DNA of 38,246 nt from Chloroflexota bacterium (GCA_005889295.1 VBEY01000235.1:1-38246), one strand, 5' to 3'; shown: positions 1 to 17,779, counted from the stretch's first letter. Numbers and translations are program-made. The notes: generated by a model from the sequence alone, not told the origin.

Positions 1-5300
<5,300 letters not shown>

Positions 5301-5321
5301 CCACGGTCACGCGATCTTTCT

Positions 5322-5356
5322 GGAGGCCGCCCGAGGGGGCGGCCTCCCTCTTGTCT
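5322..5356 (+). terminator. Rho-independent-type terminator after rpoC
   Basis: Perfect 11-bp stem GGAGGCCGCCC-GAGG-GGGCGGCCTCC (5322-5332/5337-5347) followed by pyrimidine-rich CTCTTGTCT; 21 nt after the rpoC stop. Confidence 0.8.
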
Positions 5357-5798
5357 ACCCCTGAGCCTCGACTCCCGCCTTCAGCTGTTTCAAGAGCCTC
5401 GGCCCTATCACCAGGCCAAGCATTAACGAGATTGGCATGGAGAGCAGGGCCATAACGCCAGGAGTGTCGTACGACTCCTCGAGCGTCATCCTGGTTCCGT
5501 CGCCCTCGTTCTCAAGCAGGTAGCTACCCTCTTTCGCCTTCACGGGACCGCTGTACGAGACATACGTCCAGGACATCCGCGTGGGCGGTTCGCAGCGGGT
5601 GACCTCAGTCAAATAGTCGCCGCTCGAGTTTGTGCCGCGGAACTTTGCGCCCTGGTGCGTTGGTTTTGGGTCAAGGCGCGTCACTTGTTTGATGAACGGC
5701 CGTCGCCAGATCGGATCGTTGCTCTCGTTGTCGAGATAGGACCACACCTGTTGGATCGGGCGGCCGATTACCACGCTCTTCCGCACGCGGATGCCCAC
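5355..5798 (-). CDS. SRPBCC (START/Bet v1-like) family protein
   Basis: 147 aa; N-terminal VRKSVVIGRPIQQVWSYLDNESNDPIWRR..., typical SRPBCC start; C-terminal hydrophobic helix. Only minus-strand gene supported in the window. Confidence 0.7.
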   Translation of the reverse strand: MGIRVRKSVVIGRPIQQVWSYLDNESNDPIWRRPFIKQVTRLDPKPTHQGAKFRGTNSSGDYLTEVTRCEPPTRMSWTYVSYSGPVKAKEGSYLLENEGDGTRMTLEESYDTPGVMALLSMPISLMLGLVIGPRLLKQLKAGVEAQG

Positions 5799-5946
5799 TC
5801 CGCACCTCCCCCACTTAGTGGCCGGAGCGCGCGAGAGTGTAGTGATACCTCCTGAGGAGACTCGGCGGCCGGTCTCTAGGCTGCCGACCTGGCATGGTCC
5901 CGCGATGGGGAGCCGCCCGCAGGGAGCCCGGGATTTGCGGAGGCGG

Positions 5947-5976
5947 TTGACCGTGCGGCACCAAGCCCGATAAACT
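5947..5976 (+). promoter_or_regulatory. Candidate sigma70-type promoter for the rpsL operon
   Basis: TTGACC (5947-5952), 18-nt spacer, TAAACT (5971-5976), upstream of the structured rpsL leader. Confidence 0.5.
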
Positions 5977-5989
5977 CTTTATTCGGCCT

Positions 5990-6119
5990 GTCTTTCGAGA
6001 CGGTGACCGCCCTTCGGGGCGGTCATTTCGCGCATCGGCCCTCTCGCGATCTTGTGACTGCGGCCGCGCTGCGCCCGGGGACCTAGCCCATGCCGGGCGG
6101 GCTCTCCGGTCGGGGAGAG
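5990..6119 (+). promoter_or_regulatory. Structured 5' leader of rpsL (possible attenuator or autoregulatory region)
   Basis: GTCT-TTCG-AGAC (5990-6001); perfect TGACCGCCC-TTCG-GGGCGGTCA (6004-6025); GCCCGG/CCGGGC (6073-6078/6093-6098); CTCTCC-GGTCGG-GGAGAG (6102-6119). Confidence 0.5.
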
Positions 6120-6190
6120 AACCAAGGCAACACGCCAAGTACTCGTCTGCGCATTACGTGCGCGCGCGAGTCACAAATAAAGGAGAGAAC

Positions 6191-6625
6191 GTGCCCACGA
6201 TCTCGCAGCTGGTACGCAAGGGACGCAAGCCGCAGGGCAAGAAAGTCGACACACCGGCGCTCCGGACGACCTGGAACTCAAAAAAGGGTCGCCTCGTGGA
6301 GCTGCGCCGCGGCGCGCCCCAGAAGCGTGGCGTCTGCACGATCGTCCGCACGATGACCCCGAAAAAGCCGAACTCCGCGCTTCGGAAGATCGCGCGTGTC
6401 CGCCTGACCAACCACATGGAAGTCACGGCCTACATCCCGGGCATCGGCCACAACCTCCAGGAGCACTCCGTCGTGCTCGTCCGTGGCGGCCGGGTGCCGG
6501 ACCTACCCTCCGTGAAGTACCACATCATTCGCGGCACGCTCGACACCGCGGGCGTCAAGGATCGGAAGCAGGGTCGCAGCCTCTACGGCGCGAAGAACCC
6601 GAATCCCAAGAAGAAGGCCGGTTAG
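6191..6625 (+). CDS. rpsL: Ribosomal protein S12
   Basis: GTG start with AAAGGAGAG upstream; [40 protein letters not shown]. Confidence 0.97.
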   Translation: MPTISQLVRKGRKPQGKKVDTPALRTTWNSKKGRLVELRRGAPQKRGVCTIVRTMTPKKPNSALRKIARVRLTNHMEVTAYIPGIGHNLQEHSVVLVRGGRVPDLPSVKYHIIRGTLDTAGVKDRKQGRSLYGAKNPNPKKKAG

Positions 6626-6628
6626 TCC

Positions 6629-7099
6629 ATGCCCCGTAGAGCACGACCGACTGACCGCAAGCGCCTGCCCGATCGCAAGTACGGGAACCCGACGCTGCAG
6701 CAGTTCAACAACAACGTGATGCGCAACGGCAAGCGCGCGACGGCCGAGGGCATCGTCTACAACGCGCTAACCCTCGCTGAGACCTCGACGCGCAAGCCGG
6801 GCATCGACGTCTTCGAGACGGCGATGCGCAACGCCATGCCTTTGATCGAGGTCAAGCCCCGGCGGGTCGGCGGCGCGACCTACCAGGTGCCGGTGGAGAT
6901 CCGCGCCGATCGCCGCACCTCGCTCGCGATGCGCTGGATCATCCAGGCCGCGCGCAAGCGTCCCGGCAAGTCGATGGCCGAGCGGCTCGCGGGCGAGCTC
7001 ATGGACGCGATGAACAACACCGGCGGCGCGGTCCGCCGCAAGGAAGAGACCCACAAGATGGCCGAGGCCAACAAGGCCTTCAGTCATTACAAGTGGTAG
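6629..7099 (+). CDS. rpsG: Ribosomal protein S7
   Basis: [20 protein letters not shown]..., [30 protein letters not shown]. Confidence 0.98.
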   Translation: MPRRARPTDRKRLPDRKYGNPTLQQFNNNVMRNGKRATAEGIVYNALTLAETSTRKPGIDVFETAMRNAMPLIEVKPRRVGGATYQVPVEIRADRRTSLAMRWIIQAARKRPGKSMAERLAGELMDAMNNTGGAVRRKEETHKMAEANKAFSHYKW

Positions 7100-7101
7100 C
7101 G

Positions 7102-9204
<2,103 letters not shown>

Positions 9205-9223
9205 GGACAAAGGGGAGGGTCAC

Positions 9224-10423
9224 ATGGCAAAGAAGAAGTTCGAGCGCACCAAGCCGCACGTGAACGTGGGGACGATCGGTCACATCGACCACGGCAAGAC
9301 CACGCTTACCGCGGCGATCACCAAGACCCTCTCGCTCAAGGGCGGCGCGGAGTTCCGCGCCTTCGACACGATCGACAACGCACCCGAGGAGCGCGAGCGC
9401 GGCATCACGATCTCGATCGCGCATGTCGAGTACGAGACCGACAAGCGCCACTACGCCCACGTCGACTGCCCCGGCCACGCCGACTACATCAAGAACATGA
9501 TCACCGGCGCCGCGCAGATGGACGGCGCGATCCTCGTTGTCTCGGCGGCAGATGGCCCCATGCCCCAGACAAGGGAGCACATCCTGCTCGCCCGCCAGGT
9601 GGAAGTGCCGCAAATCGTCGTCTTCCTCAACAAGGTCGACATGGTCGACGACGAGGAGCTCCTCGAGCTCGTCGAGCTGGAAGTCCGCGAGCTGCTGTCC
9701 AAGTACGGCTACAAGGGCGAGGAGGTCCCGATCATCCGCGGCTCCGCTCTCAAGGCACTCGAGAGCAATTCCAAGGACGTCAACGCGCCGGAATTCAAGT
9801 CGATCCTCGACCTCATGAACGCCGTCGACACGTACATCCCAACCCCCGTCCGGGCCAAGGACAAGCCGTTCCTCATGCCGATCGAGGACGTCTTCGGCAT
9901 CAAGGGCCGCGGCACCGTCGCGACCGGCCGCGTCGAGCGCGGAATCGTGAAGGTCGGCGAGGAGATCGAGATCGTCGGGATCCGTGACGCTAAGAAGTCG
10001 GTCGTTACGGGCGTGGAGATGTTCCGCAAGCTCCTGGACCAGGGCGAGGCCGGCGACAACATCGGCTTGCTCCTGCGAGGCCTCGAGCGCGACGACATCG
10101 AGCGCGGCCAGGTCATCGCGAAGCCCGGCAGCGTGAAGCCGCACACCACGTTCAACGCCGAGGTGTACGTCCTCTCAAAGGAAGAGGGCGGCCGGCACAC
10201 GCCGTTCTTCTCCGGGTACCGCCCGCAGTTCTATCTGCGGACGACCGACGTGACCGGCGAGGCCAAGCTCGCGCAGGGCACGGAGATGATCATGCCGGGC
10301 GACAACTCGACGCTCGAGGTCACCCTGATCACACCGATCGCGCTCGAGGAAGGCCTTCGCTTCGCGATCCGCGAAGGCGGACACACCGTCGGCGCGGGCG
10401 TGGTTACGAAGGTGATCGCCTAA
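9224..10423 (+). CDS. tuf: Elongation factor Tu
   Basis: ATG 9224 preceded by [63 protein letters not shown]. The track ORF 8981 is over-extended into fusA. Confidence 0.98.
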   Translation: MAKKKFERTKPHVNVGTIGHIDHGKTTLTAAITKTLSLKGGAEFRAFDTIDNAPEERERGITISIAHVEYETDKRHYAHVDCPGHADYIKNMITGAAQMDGAILVVSAADGPMPQTREHILLARQVEVPQIVVFLNKVDMVDDEELLELVELEVRELLSKYGYKGEEVPIIRGSALKALESNSKDVNAPEFKSILDLMNAVDTYIPTPVRAKDKPFLMPIEDVFGIKGRGTVATGRVERGIVKVGEEIEIVGIRDAKKSVVTGVEMFRKLLDQGEAGDNIGLLLRGLERDDIERGQVIAKPGSVKPHTTFNAEVYVLSKEEGGRHTPFFSGYRPQFYLRTTDVTGEAKLAQGTEMIMPGDNSTLEVTLITPIALEEGLRFAIREGGHTVGAGVVTKVIA

Positions 10424-10731
10424 TGGCCAAGCAGCGCATCCGGATCCGCCTCAAGGCGTACGACCACAAGCTCATCGACCAATCCGCTGCGCAGATCGTC
10501 GAGACCGCGCAGCGGACGGGCTCGACGGTCACCGGTCCGGTTCCGCTGCCGACACGCATCGAGAAGTTCACGGTCATCCGGAGTCCATTCATCTACAAGG
10601 ACTCGCGCGAGCAGTTCGAGATCCGTACGCACAAGCGGCTCATCGACATCAACGATCCATCGCAAAAGACGGTCGACGCTCTCATGAAGCTGAACCTTCC
10701 GGCGGGCGTCGATATCGAGATCAAGCTCTAA
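10423..10731 (+). CDS. rpsJ: Ribosomal protein S10
   Basis: [45 protein letters not shown]. Confidence 0.98.
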   Translation: MAKQRIRIRLKAYDHKLIDQSAAQIVETAQRTGSTVTGPVPLPTRIEKFTVIRSPFIYKDSREQFEIRTHKRLIDINDPSQKTVDALMKLNLPAGVDIEIKL

Positions 10732-10746
10732 GAAGGCCCAAAAAAG

Positions 10747-11430
10747 ATGAGCGACGAAACGAAAGTGGAAGAGAAGGACGAGCAGGCCGAGTCGAACGCT
10801 GCGCCGGCCCTGAAGAAGCCGGTGCTCCTCGGTCGCAAGCTGGGCATGCTTCAGCACTTCAAGGAAGACGGCTCGGTGGTCGCGGCGACGATCATCGTCG
10901 CCGAGGCGAACGTGGTGACGCAGGTCCGCACCAAGGAGCGGGACGGCTACAGCGCCATCCAGCTCGGCTTCGGGCGCGCAAAGAAGCCCGACCGCATGAC
11001 GAAGGCGGAGCTCGGTCACCTCAAAGATCTGCCCCCGATGCGCGTGCTCCGCGAGGTCCGGCTCGACGACATCGACGGCTTCGCGACGGGGCAGGAGATC
11101 GGCGTGGACCGCTTCACGCCGGGTGACAAGGTGCACGTGAGCGGCGTCTCCAAGGGCAAAGGCTTCCAGGGCCCCGTCCATCTGCATCACTTCACCCGAG
11201 GACCGAAGTCGCACGGCTCCGACCACCTGCGCCGTCAGGGCTCGGTGGGCTCGGGCACGACACCCGGTCGCGTCCTCAAGGGGCTCCGCATGGCGGCCCA
11301 CCAGGGCGCGGACAAGGTCACCGTTCGGAATCTCGAGATCCTGCGCTCCGATCCGGCGCGCGCGCTCCTCGTCATCGCCGGCGCGGTACCCGGTGGGAAG
11401 AACGGGATCGTCATGGTGAGAAAGGCCTGA
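10747..11430 (+). CDS. rplC: Ribosomal protein L3 with N-terminal extension of about 25 aa
   Basis: LLGRKLGMLQHF, VSGVSKGKGFQGPVHLHHFTRGPKSHGSDHLRRQGSVGSGTTPGRVLKGLRMAAHQG. Confidence 0.97.
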   Translation: MSDETKVEEKDEQAESNAAPALKKPVLLGRKLGMLQHFKEDGSVVAATIIVAEANVVTQVRTKERDGYSAIQLGFGRAKKPDRMTKAELGHLKDLPPMRVLREVRLDDIDGFATGQEIGVDRFTPGDKVHVSGVSKGKGFQGPVHLHHFTRGPKSHGSDHLRRQGSVGSGTTPGRVLKGLRMAAHQGADKVTVRNLEILRSDPARALLVIAGAVPGGKNGIVMVRKA

Positions 11431-12377
11431 TGGCAGACAAAGAAAAGGACCGGAAGAAAGCCACGCCGGTGGCAAAGAAAGCAGCCCCGGCGAAGGCCGT
11501 GTCAACAGCGAAGGCCGCGCCGACGAAGGCGGCGCCCCCGAAGGCGGCTGCAAAACCGGCTGTCCGGCCCGCCGCGGCGAAGGCCAAAGCGCCCGCGAAG
11601 CGCGCCGTCGCCCGGCCGGTCACGCGCGTCGTCCGCCCCGAGCCGCAGCGCGAAGAGCGCCGCGAACGTGAGGAGGAACGGCCTGAGGCCCCGCGTCCCC
11701 GACGCGAAGCGCGTCCGCTCCCGACGGCACCTGCCGGCCACGCGCCGGTGATCAAGGCCGACGGCAGCTCCGACGGTTCGGTCGAGCTCCCCGCGGCCAT
11801 CGTCTCACCGACGAAGCGGCGCGGCGTGCTGTTCCAGGCGCTCCTCGCGTCGCTCGCGAACGCGCGGCAGGGCACGAGCGCGACGAAGAATCGCTCGCGC
11901 GTGGCCGGCGGCGGCGCGAAGCCGTGGCGTCAGAAGGGCACCGGTCGCGCACGTCAGGGCTCGACGCGGTCGCCCCAGTGGCGGCACGGCGGAGTGGTGT
12001 TCGGTCCGAACGGCCGTCGCTACAAGCAGCGGATGCCGGCGAAGATGCGTCACGCAGCGTTTGCGCAGGCCCTCGCCGCACACGCCGCGAGCGGGCACAT
12101 GCTCGTCGTCGACGAGCTGCGGTTCGACGGCGAGCAGCTCCGCGCCCGCGAAGTCGTCGACTGGCTCGCGCGCGTGGGCGATACCGGCCGAGCCGTGCTC
12201 GTGACGGCGGAGACTGACGAGCGCGTCGGACGCGCCACGGCGAACCTCAAGGAATTCGATCTCCGCACCCCGGGAACGCTGCGCCTCGCGGACGTCCTGC
12301 GCGCGGAGACGGTCCTCGTCCTTCGGCCCGCGCTCGATGCGCTGGCCGCGCGCGCGACCGTCGGGAGCGCGGAATGA
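11430..12377 (+). CDS. rplD: Ribosomal protein L4 with Ala/Lys/Pro/Arg-rich N-terminal extension of about 100 aa
   Basis: Core ANARQGTSATKNRSRVAGGGAKPWRQKGTGRARQGSTRSPQWRHGGVVFGP; position between rplC and rplW. Confidence 0.96.
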   Translation: MADKEKDRKKATPVAKKAAPAKAVSTAKAAPTKAAPPKAAAKPAVRPAAAKAKAPAKRAVARPVTRVVRPEPQREERREREEERPEAPRPRREARPLPTAPAGHAPVIKADGSSDGSVELPAAIVSPTKRRGVLFQALLASLANARQGTSATKNRSRVAGGGAKPWRQKGTGRARQGSTRSPQWRHGGVVFGPNGRRYKQRMPAKMRHAAFAQALAAHAASGHMLVVDELRFDGEQLRAREVVDWLARVGDTGRAVLVTAETDERVGRATANLKEFDLRTPGTLRLADVLRAETVLVLRPALDALAARATVGSAE

Positions 12378-12670
12378 GCTTTAAAGGCAACACGATCCTC
12401 ATCCGTCCAGTCATCACCGAGCGCTCGATGAGCCAGACGAACGCCCGGCGGTACACGTTCGCGGTCGCGAAGAGCGCGACCAAGCGTGACATCGCCGACG
12501 CCGTCTCGGATTCGTTCAAGGTCGACGTCGTCGCCGTGAACGTCATTCACGTGCCTGGCAAGACGCGGCGGCTCGGGCGGCGCATCGGCCATCGTCCCGA
12601 TTGGAAGAAGGCCGTCGTCACGATCGGCGAGGGCCAGCGCATCGAGAAGTACTTCGTGGAGGGCGTGTAA
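12374..12670 (+). CDS. rplW: Ribosomal protein L23
   Basis: ILIRPVITERSMSQTNARRYTFAVAKSATKRDIADAVSDSFKVDVVAVN. Confidence 0.96.
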   Translation: MSFKGNTILIRPVITERSMSQTNARRYTFAVAKSATKRDIADAVSDSFKVDVVAVNVIHVPGKTRRLGRRIGHRPDWKKAVVTIGEGQRIEKYFVEGV

Positions 12671-12673
12671 GAA

Positions 12674-13513
12674 GTGCCGCTGAAGCAATACAAGGCGACA
12701 TCGCCGGTGCGTCGCTTCCGCCAATCGGCCTCGTTCGAAGAGCTGACCAAAGGCAAGAAGCCGGAGCGCAGCCTCACTGAGCGCAAGCTGCGCCATGCCG
12801 GCCGCAACGCGCAGGGCCGCGTCACGACACGCCATCGTGGCGGCGGCGAGAAGCGGAACTACCGCATCGTCGACTTCAAGCGCGACAAGGACGGGATCCC
12901 CGCGAAGGTGACGGCGATCGAGTACGACCCGAACCGCTCGGCCCGCCTCGCGCTCATCGTGTACCGCGACGGCGAGAAGCGCTACATCATCGCGCCGAAC
13001 GACCTGCGGGTCGGCGACCCGGTCATCTCCGGACCGGACGCCGAGGCGCGCGTCGGCAACTGCCTGCCGCTCGAGCACATCCCCACCGGCACGCAAATCC
13101 ACGGCATTGAGCTCCAGCCCGGTCGCGGTGCGCAGCTCGTGCGCGCCGCCGGCGGCGCAGCGCAGCTCGTCGCGAAGGAAGGCGAATACGCGCAGATTCG
13201 TCTGCCTTCCGGCGGCATCCGCGTCGTCCACGTCCGCTGCCGCGCGACGATCGGGCAGATCGGCAACGTCGAGCACGAGAACCAGAAGGTCGGCGGCGCC
13301 GGGCACAAACGCCACATGGGCTGGCGCCCAGCCGTTCGCGGCGTGGTGATGTCACCGCGCGACCACCCTCACGGAGGCGGCGAGGCGAAGTCGCCCGTCG
13401 GTGGTCAGGCGCAGACGCCGTGGGGCAAGCCGGCGATGGGCCTTAAGACACGCAACAACCCGCGCACCGATCGGTTCGTGACCGAGCGGCCGCCGAAGAG
13501 GAAGTCCAAGTAA
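12674..13513 (+). CDS. rplB: Ribosomal protein L2
   Basis: GTG start; [55 protein letters not shown]. Confidence 0.98.
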   Translation: MPLKQYKATSPVRRFRQSASFEELTKGKKPERSLTERKLRHAGRNAQGRVTTRHRGGGEKRNYRIVDFKRDKDGIPAKVTAIEYDPNRSARLALIVYRDGEKRYIIAPNDLRVGDPVISGPDAEARVGNCLPLEHIPTGTQIHGIELQPGRGAQLVRAAGGAAQLVAKEGEYAQIRLPSGGIRVVHVRCRATIGQIGNVEHENQKVGGAGHKRHMGWRPAVRGVVMSPRDHPHGGGEAKSPVGGQAQTPWGKPAMGLKTRNNPRTDRFVTERPPKRKSK

Positions 13514-13598
13514 TGAAACGAGCGAGGAGCGGCTTTGCCGCGACGAAGCGAGTCACTCCGCCTGGGGCGTGTCTCCCGGCGCAGCCGGAGATTGAGCA
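13514..13598 (+). repeat. Intergenic RBS-hairpin repeat, copy A (upstream of rpsS)
   Basis: GAGCGAGGAGCGGCTTTGCCGCGACGAAGCGAGTC...GGGGCGTGTCTCCCGGC-GCA-GCCGGAGATTGAGCA|ATG; matches copies B, C and D. Confidence 0.93.
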
Positions 13599-13961
13599 AT
13601 GAGCCGATCAGTAAAGAAGGGCCCCTTCGTCGAGAAGTCCCTCAAAGAAAAGATCGACATGCTGAACTCGCGAAACGAGAAGAAGGTCGTGAAGACCTGG
13701 TCGCGCCCGTCGATGATCCTGCCGATCATGGTCGGCCACACCATCGCGGTCCACGACGGCCGCCGTCACGTGCCGGTCTTCATCACCGAGAACATGGTTG
13801 GGCACCGGCTCGGCGAGTTCGCGGCCACGAGGAGCTTCCGCGGGCACGGGCGCGCGATCGCGGCGGCCGAGGCGGCGAGCGCGATTGTTGCGCCTGGGGC
13901 CACGCCGGCGGCGGGTGCCGGCACGCCCGAGCGCGCCACCAATGTGAGGGCAGGTGCCTAG
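13599..13961 (+). CDS. rpsS: Ribosomal protein S19 with Ala/Gly-rich C-terminal extension
   Basis: [70 protein letters not shown]. Confidence 0.97.
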   Translation: MSRSVKKGPFVEKSLKEKIDMLNSRNEKKVVKTWSRPSMILPIMVGHTIAVHDGRRHVPVFITENMVGHRLGEFAATRSFRGHGRAIAAAEAASAIVAPGATPAAGAGTPERATNVRAGA

Positions 13962-14301
13962 CGTGGAAGTGAAGGCGTCCGCCCGTTTTCTCCGGCTCTC
14001 CCCGAGGAAGGCTCGTCTCGTGACTGATCTCATCAAGGGGAAGAGTGCCGAGGAGGCCATCTCGATCCTTGAGAACCTCCCGAAGTCGACGTCGCTGCCG
14101 CTCGGCCGCGTCGTGCGCTCGGCGATCGCCAACGCCGAGAACAACTTCAACCTGACGCTCGAGAACCTGTACGTGAAGCGCGCCATCGCGAACGAGGGCC
14201 CGCGCATGAAGCGCGTGTGGTACCGCGGTCGCGGTCGTCGCGATCTCAAGGTGCACCGGATGGCGCACCTCGAGGTCGTGCTCGACGAGAGGGGAAGTTA
14301 A
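13954..14301 (+). CDS. rplV: Ribosomal protein L22
   Basis: GTG start overlapping the rpsS stop; [43 protein letters not shown]. Confidence 0.96.
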   Translation: MPSVEVKASARFLRLSPRKARLVTDLIKGKSAEEAISILENLPKSTSLPLGRVVRSAIANAENNFNLTLENLYVKRAIANEGPRMKRVWYRGRGRRDLKVHRMAHLEVVLDERGS

Positions 14302-14389
14302 GAATGGACCGAGCGAGGAGCGGCTTTGCAGCGACGAGCGAGTCAACCCGCCTGGGGCGCATCTCCCGGCGAAGCCGGAGATTGATCTA
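14302..14389 (+). repeat. Intergenic RBS-hairpin repeat, copy B (upstream of rpsC)
   Basis: GAGCGAGGAGCGGCTTTGCAGCGACGAGCGAGTCAACCCGCCTGGGGCGCATCTCCCGGC-GAA-GCCGGAGATTGATCTA|GTG. Confidence 0.93.
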
Positions 14390-15121
14390 GTGGGTCAGAA
14401 AACACATCCGATCGGGTTCCGCCTCGGTTTCACGAAGACGTGGAACGCGAAGTGGTTCGCGAACAAGAAGAACTACCCGGTGCTCCTCAAGGAGGACATC
14501 GGGATCCGGAGCGCGATCCGCAACCGTCTGCGGGACGCCGCGATCGCCCGGATCGACATCGAGCGCTCGGCGAACCAGGTGACCGTCACGATCCAGACGG
14601 CCAAGCCCGGCGTCGTCATCGGCAAGGGCGGCGCGAAAGTCGAGGAGCTGCGGCAGGTCCTCGGGAAGATGACCGGCAAGATGGTGAAGGTGAACATCTT
14701 CGAGATCCGGTACCCGGAGCTCGACGCATACCTCATCGCCGAGAACGTCGCGCAGCAGCTCGAGCGGCGCGTCTCCTTCCGAAAGGTGCTGAAGCAGACC
14801 GTGCAGCGCTCGATGAAGTCAGGCGCGAAGGGCGTTCGCGTGGCGGTCTCCGGTCGCTTGGGCGGCGCGGAGATGAGCCGTCGCGAGTGGGAGCGCGAGG
14901 GACGCGTGCCGCTCCATACCCTGCGGGGCGACATCGAGTTCGGACGGGCGATCGCGAAAACGACGTTCGGCACGATCGGCGTGAAGGCGTGGGTCTACAA
15001 GGGCGAGATCGAGCCGGCCCCGCGCCAGGTTACGCAGGCGAACGCACCTGCCGCCGCACCCCAGCGTCCGCCGGCTCCTCCAGCACCGGCACCCGCGCCG
15101 GCGCCGGCCAGGGTGAGCTAG
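14390..15121 (+). CDS. rpsC: Ribosomal protein S3 with Ala/Pro-rich C-terminal tail
   Basis: [58 protein letters not shown]; tail [26 protein letters not shown]. Confidence 0.98.
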   Translation: MGQKTHPIGFRLGFTKTWNAKWFANKKNYPVLLKEDIGIRSAIRNRLRDAAIARIDIERSANQVTVTIQTAKPGVVIGKGGAKVEELRQVLGKMTGKMVKVNIFEIRYPELDAYLIAENVAQQLERRVSFRKVLKQTVQRSMKSGAKGVRVAVSGRLGGAEMSRREWEREGRVPLHTLRGDIEFGRAIAKTTFGTIGVKAWVYKGEIEPAPRQVTQANAPAAAPQRPPAPPAPAPAPAPARVS

Positions 15122-15564
15122 TGCTCCAGCCCAAGCGGCTCAAGCACCGCAAATTCCAGCGCGGCCGGATGAAGGGCGCGGCCCATCGTGGCAACAGGAT
15201 CACGAAGGGCGACTACGGGCTCAAGGCGATGGAACCGTGCTGGATGACGGCGCGCCAGATCGAGGCGGCCCGGCGAGCGGTCACGCACCACTTCAAGCGT
15301 GGCGGCGCGGTTTGGATCAACGTGTTTCCCGACAAGCCCGTGACCAAGAAACCCGCCGAAGTCCGGATGGGATCGGGCAAAGGCGCGCCCGACCACTGGG
15401 TCGCGGTCGTGCGACCGGGCCGGATCATTCTGGAGGTCGGCGGCGTCAACCGCGCGCTCGCGAAAGAGGCGCTGCGGCTCGCTGCGTACAAGCTCCCGAT
15501 AAAGACCCAGTTCATCGAGAGAGAGGAGGCACGGGCGGATGAAGGACATGCGGCGGCTGTCTGA
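15121..15564 (+). CDS. rplP: Ribosomal protein L16
   Basis: GTG 15121 overlapping the rpsC stop (TAGTG); [51 protein letters not shown]. The track ORF 14440 is over-extended. Confidence 0.97.
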   Translation: MLQPKRLKHRKFQRGRMKGAAHRGNRITKGDYGLKAMEPCWMTARQIEAARRAVTHHFKRGGAVWINVFPDKPVTKKPAEVRMGSGKGAPDHWVAVVRPGRIILEVGGVNRALAKEALRLAAYKLPIKTQFIEREEARADEGHAAAV

Positions 15565-15739
15565 TAACGAGATCGCGGACCAGCTGCGCGGCGCGCGTGA
15601 GGAGCTCTTCGACGCGAAGTTCAAGCTCGCCACCCGCCAGCTGAAGAACTTCCGAACCATGCCGCACGCGCGGCGAAAGATCGCCCGCCTGCTCACGGTG
15701 ATGCGCGAGCGAACCAGTGAGAGTGAGACCAATGGCTGA
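15539..15739 (+). CDS. rpmC: Ribosomal protein L29
   Basis: [55 protein letters not shown]. Confidence 0.95.
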   Translation: MKDMRRLSDNEIADQLRGAREELFDAKFKLATRQLKNFRTMPHARRKIARLLTVMRERTSESETNG

Positions 15740-16334
15740 GAAGACCGAGAAAAAGACGGCGGCCAAGACCACGACGCGCGCGAAGGCGCCCGCGAAGGCC
15801 GCCCCGGCGCGTGCCGCCTCCGCGGCGAAGGCTCCGGCGAAGCCTCCGGCGAAGGCCGCGGTCGCGGCGCGCCCTGTTGGAAAGCGCACCGTCGCCCGCA
15901 AGCGAGTGGCGCCGGCGCAGGCCGCGGTCGGCGAGAAGGAGCAGTTCACGTGGCGCCGGCTGCGCCGCAAGACGAAGGTCGGTGTCGTGGTTTCCGCGAA
16001 GATGGCGAAGACGATCGTCGTCGAGGTCGGCCGCTTCCGCGAGCACCCGCTCTACAAGAAGATGATCCGGCTCCGCAAACGCTTCGCGGCTCACGACGAG
16101 AAGGGCGAGGCCAAGGCGGGAGACCTCGTGCGTATCCAGGAGAGCCGGCCGTTCAGCGCCACCAAGCGCTGGCGGCTCGTCGAGGTCATCTCGCGTGCCG
16201 GTGAGGCCGGGGCAGCGGCGCCGCGAGTCGCCGACATCGAGAAGGCGCTCGAGGAGCAGGAGGGCGTGACCGAGATCCTCACTCCCGAGCGTGGAGAGGA
16301 CGAGCAGGAGACGGAGGAGAAGGCGGAAGAGTGA
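15732..16334 (+). CDS. rpsQ: Ribosomal protein S17 with long Lys/Ala/Pro-rich N-terminal and acidic C-terminal extensions
   Basis: Core [69 protein letters not shown]-terminal tail [30 protein letters not shown]... Confidence 0.95.
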   Translation: MAEKTEKKTAAKTTTRAKAPAKAAPARAASAAKAPAKPPAKAAVAARPVGKRTVARKRVAPAQAAVGEKEQFTWRRLRRKTKVGVVVSAKMAKTIVVEVGRFREHPLYKKMIRLRKRFAAHDEKGEAKAGDLVRIQESRPFSATKRWRLVEVISRAGEAGAAAPRVADIEKALEEQEGVTEILTPERGEDEQETEEKAEE

Positions 16335-16699
16335 TCAGACCCTACACACGAGTTCGTTGCGCGGATAACACCGGTGCGCGTGAGCTCTCGGTGATCCGTG
16401 TGCTGGCGTCGTCCACCGGGACGACCGCGGAGATCGGCGACGTCTTCATCGCCGCAGTGAAGAACGCCATCCCGAACTCGGGTGTGAAGAAGGGCGAGGT
16501 CGTGCGCGCGGTCGTCGTGCGCCAGACGAAGGAGTACCGCCGCACCGATGGCTCGCTCATCCGGTTCGACGACAACGCGGCCGTCCTTCTGAACCCGCAG
16601 AACCAGCCGCGCGGGACACGGATCTTCGGTCCGGTCGCGCGCGAGCTTCGCGAGCGCAACTTCATGAAGATCGTGTCGCTCGCGCCGGAGGTCCTTTAG
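16331..16699 (+). CDS. rplN: Ribosomal protein L14
   Basis: [74 protein letters not shown]. Confidence 0.98.
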   Translation: MIRPYTRVRCADNTGARELSVIRVLASSTGTTAEIGDVFIAAVKNAIPNSGVKKGEVVRAVVVRQTKEYRRTDGSLIRFDDNAAVLLNPQNQPRGTRIFGPVARELRERNFMKIVSLAPEVL

Positions 16700-17038
16700 A
16701 TGGCTGGCGGCATACGCCTGCGCAAGGGCGATGAGGTCATGGTGATCACCGGCAAGGACCGCGGGAAGCGCGGCCGCGTCCAGGAGGTGCGGCCGCGCGA
16801 CCAGACCGTGGTCGTCGCCGGCGTGAACATCGCCAAGCACCACACCAAGCCGAACCCGGCCAAGAATCAAAAGGGTGGGATCGTCGAGCAGCCCATGCCC
16901 CTCGGGCTCGGGAAGGTCATGGTCATCTGCCCGCACTGCGGAAAGCCCACCCGCATCGCGCACCGCACCGAGGAGGACACCAAGGAGCGCGTCTGCAAGC
17001 GATGCGGTGAACCGATCGTCGTGGAGCAACCGGCATGA
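16700..17038 (+). CDS. rplX: Ribosomal protein L24
   Basis: [53 protein letters not shown]. Confidence 0.97.
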   Translation: MAGGIRLRKGDEVMVITGKDRGKRGRVQEVRPRDQTVVVAGVNIAKHHTKPNPAKNQKGGIVEQPMPLGLGKVMVICPHCGKPTRIAHRTEEDTKERVCKRCGEPIVVEQPA

Positions 17039-17583
17039 CGGCGGTACTCAAAGAGCGGTATGACAAGACGGTCAAGGATGACCTGCGGAAGCAGTTCAGC
17101 TACGGCAACGTGATGCAGATCCCGAAGGTCGAGAAGATCGTCGTCAATATCGGCATGGGCGAGGCCATTGGCAACGCCAAGGCGATGGACGCGGCGGCTG
17201 GCGATCTCGCGAAGATCACCGGACAGCGGCCGATCATCACGAAGTCGAAGAAGGCGATCTCGAACTTCCGGCTTCGCATCGGCATGCCGATCGGGCTGAA
17301 GGTCACGCTTCGCGGCGAGCGTATGTGGCACTTCCTCGAGAAGCTCGTGACCGTGGCGCTCCCGCGCATTCGGGACTTCCAGGGCGTGCCCGACAAGAGC
17401 TTCGACGGACGTGGCAACTACTCGCTCGGTCTCAAGGAGCAGCTCGTCTTCCCGGAGATCGAGTACGACAAGATCGACCGGCTGCGCGGCATGGAGATCA
17501 CGATCTGCACGACGGCGAGAACGGACGAAGAGGCACGCGCGCTGCTGCGCAACCTCGGGATGCCGTTCCGCACTGCGTCCTAA
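17035..17583 (+). CDS. rplE: Ribosomal protein L5
   Basis: [63 protein letters not shown]. Confidence 0.98.
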   Translation: MTAVLKERYDKTVKDDLRKQFSYGNVMQIPKVEKIVVNIGMGEAIGNAKAMDAAAGDLAKITGQRPIITKSKKAISNFRLRIGMPIGLKVTLRGERMWHFLEKLVTVALPRIRDFQGVPDKSFDGRGNYSLGLKEQLVFPEIEYDKIDRLRGMEITICTTARTDEEARALLRNLGMPFRTAS

Positions 17584-17593
17584 GAGGTAGAAG

Positions 17594-17779
17594 ATGGCCA
17601 AGAAGAGCCTCATCCTGAAATCGCAGCGCCCGCCCAAGTTCTCGGTGCGGGTGCACCACCGCTGCCAGGTGTGCGGACGGCCGCGAGGCTACCTTCGGAA
17701 GTTCGGCCTCTGCCGGATCTGCTTCCGCGAGCGCGCGCTGATCGGCGAGCTGCCGGGCGTCACGAAGTCGAGCTGGTGA
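17594..17779 (+). CDS. rpsZ: Ribosomal protein S14 type Z (zinc-binding)
   Basis: 61 aa with [29 protein letters not shown] terminus. Confidence 0.97.
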   Translation: MAKKSLILKSQRPPKFSVRVHHRCQVCGRPRGYLRKFGLCRICFRERALIGELPGVTKSSW

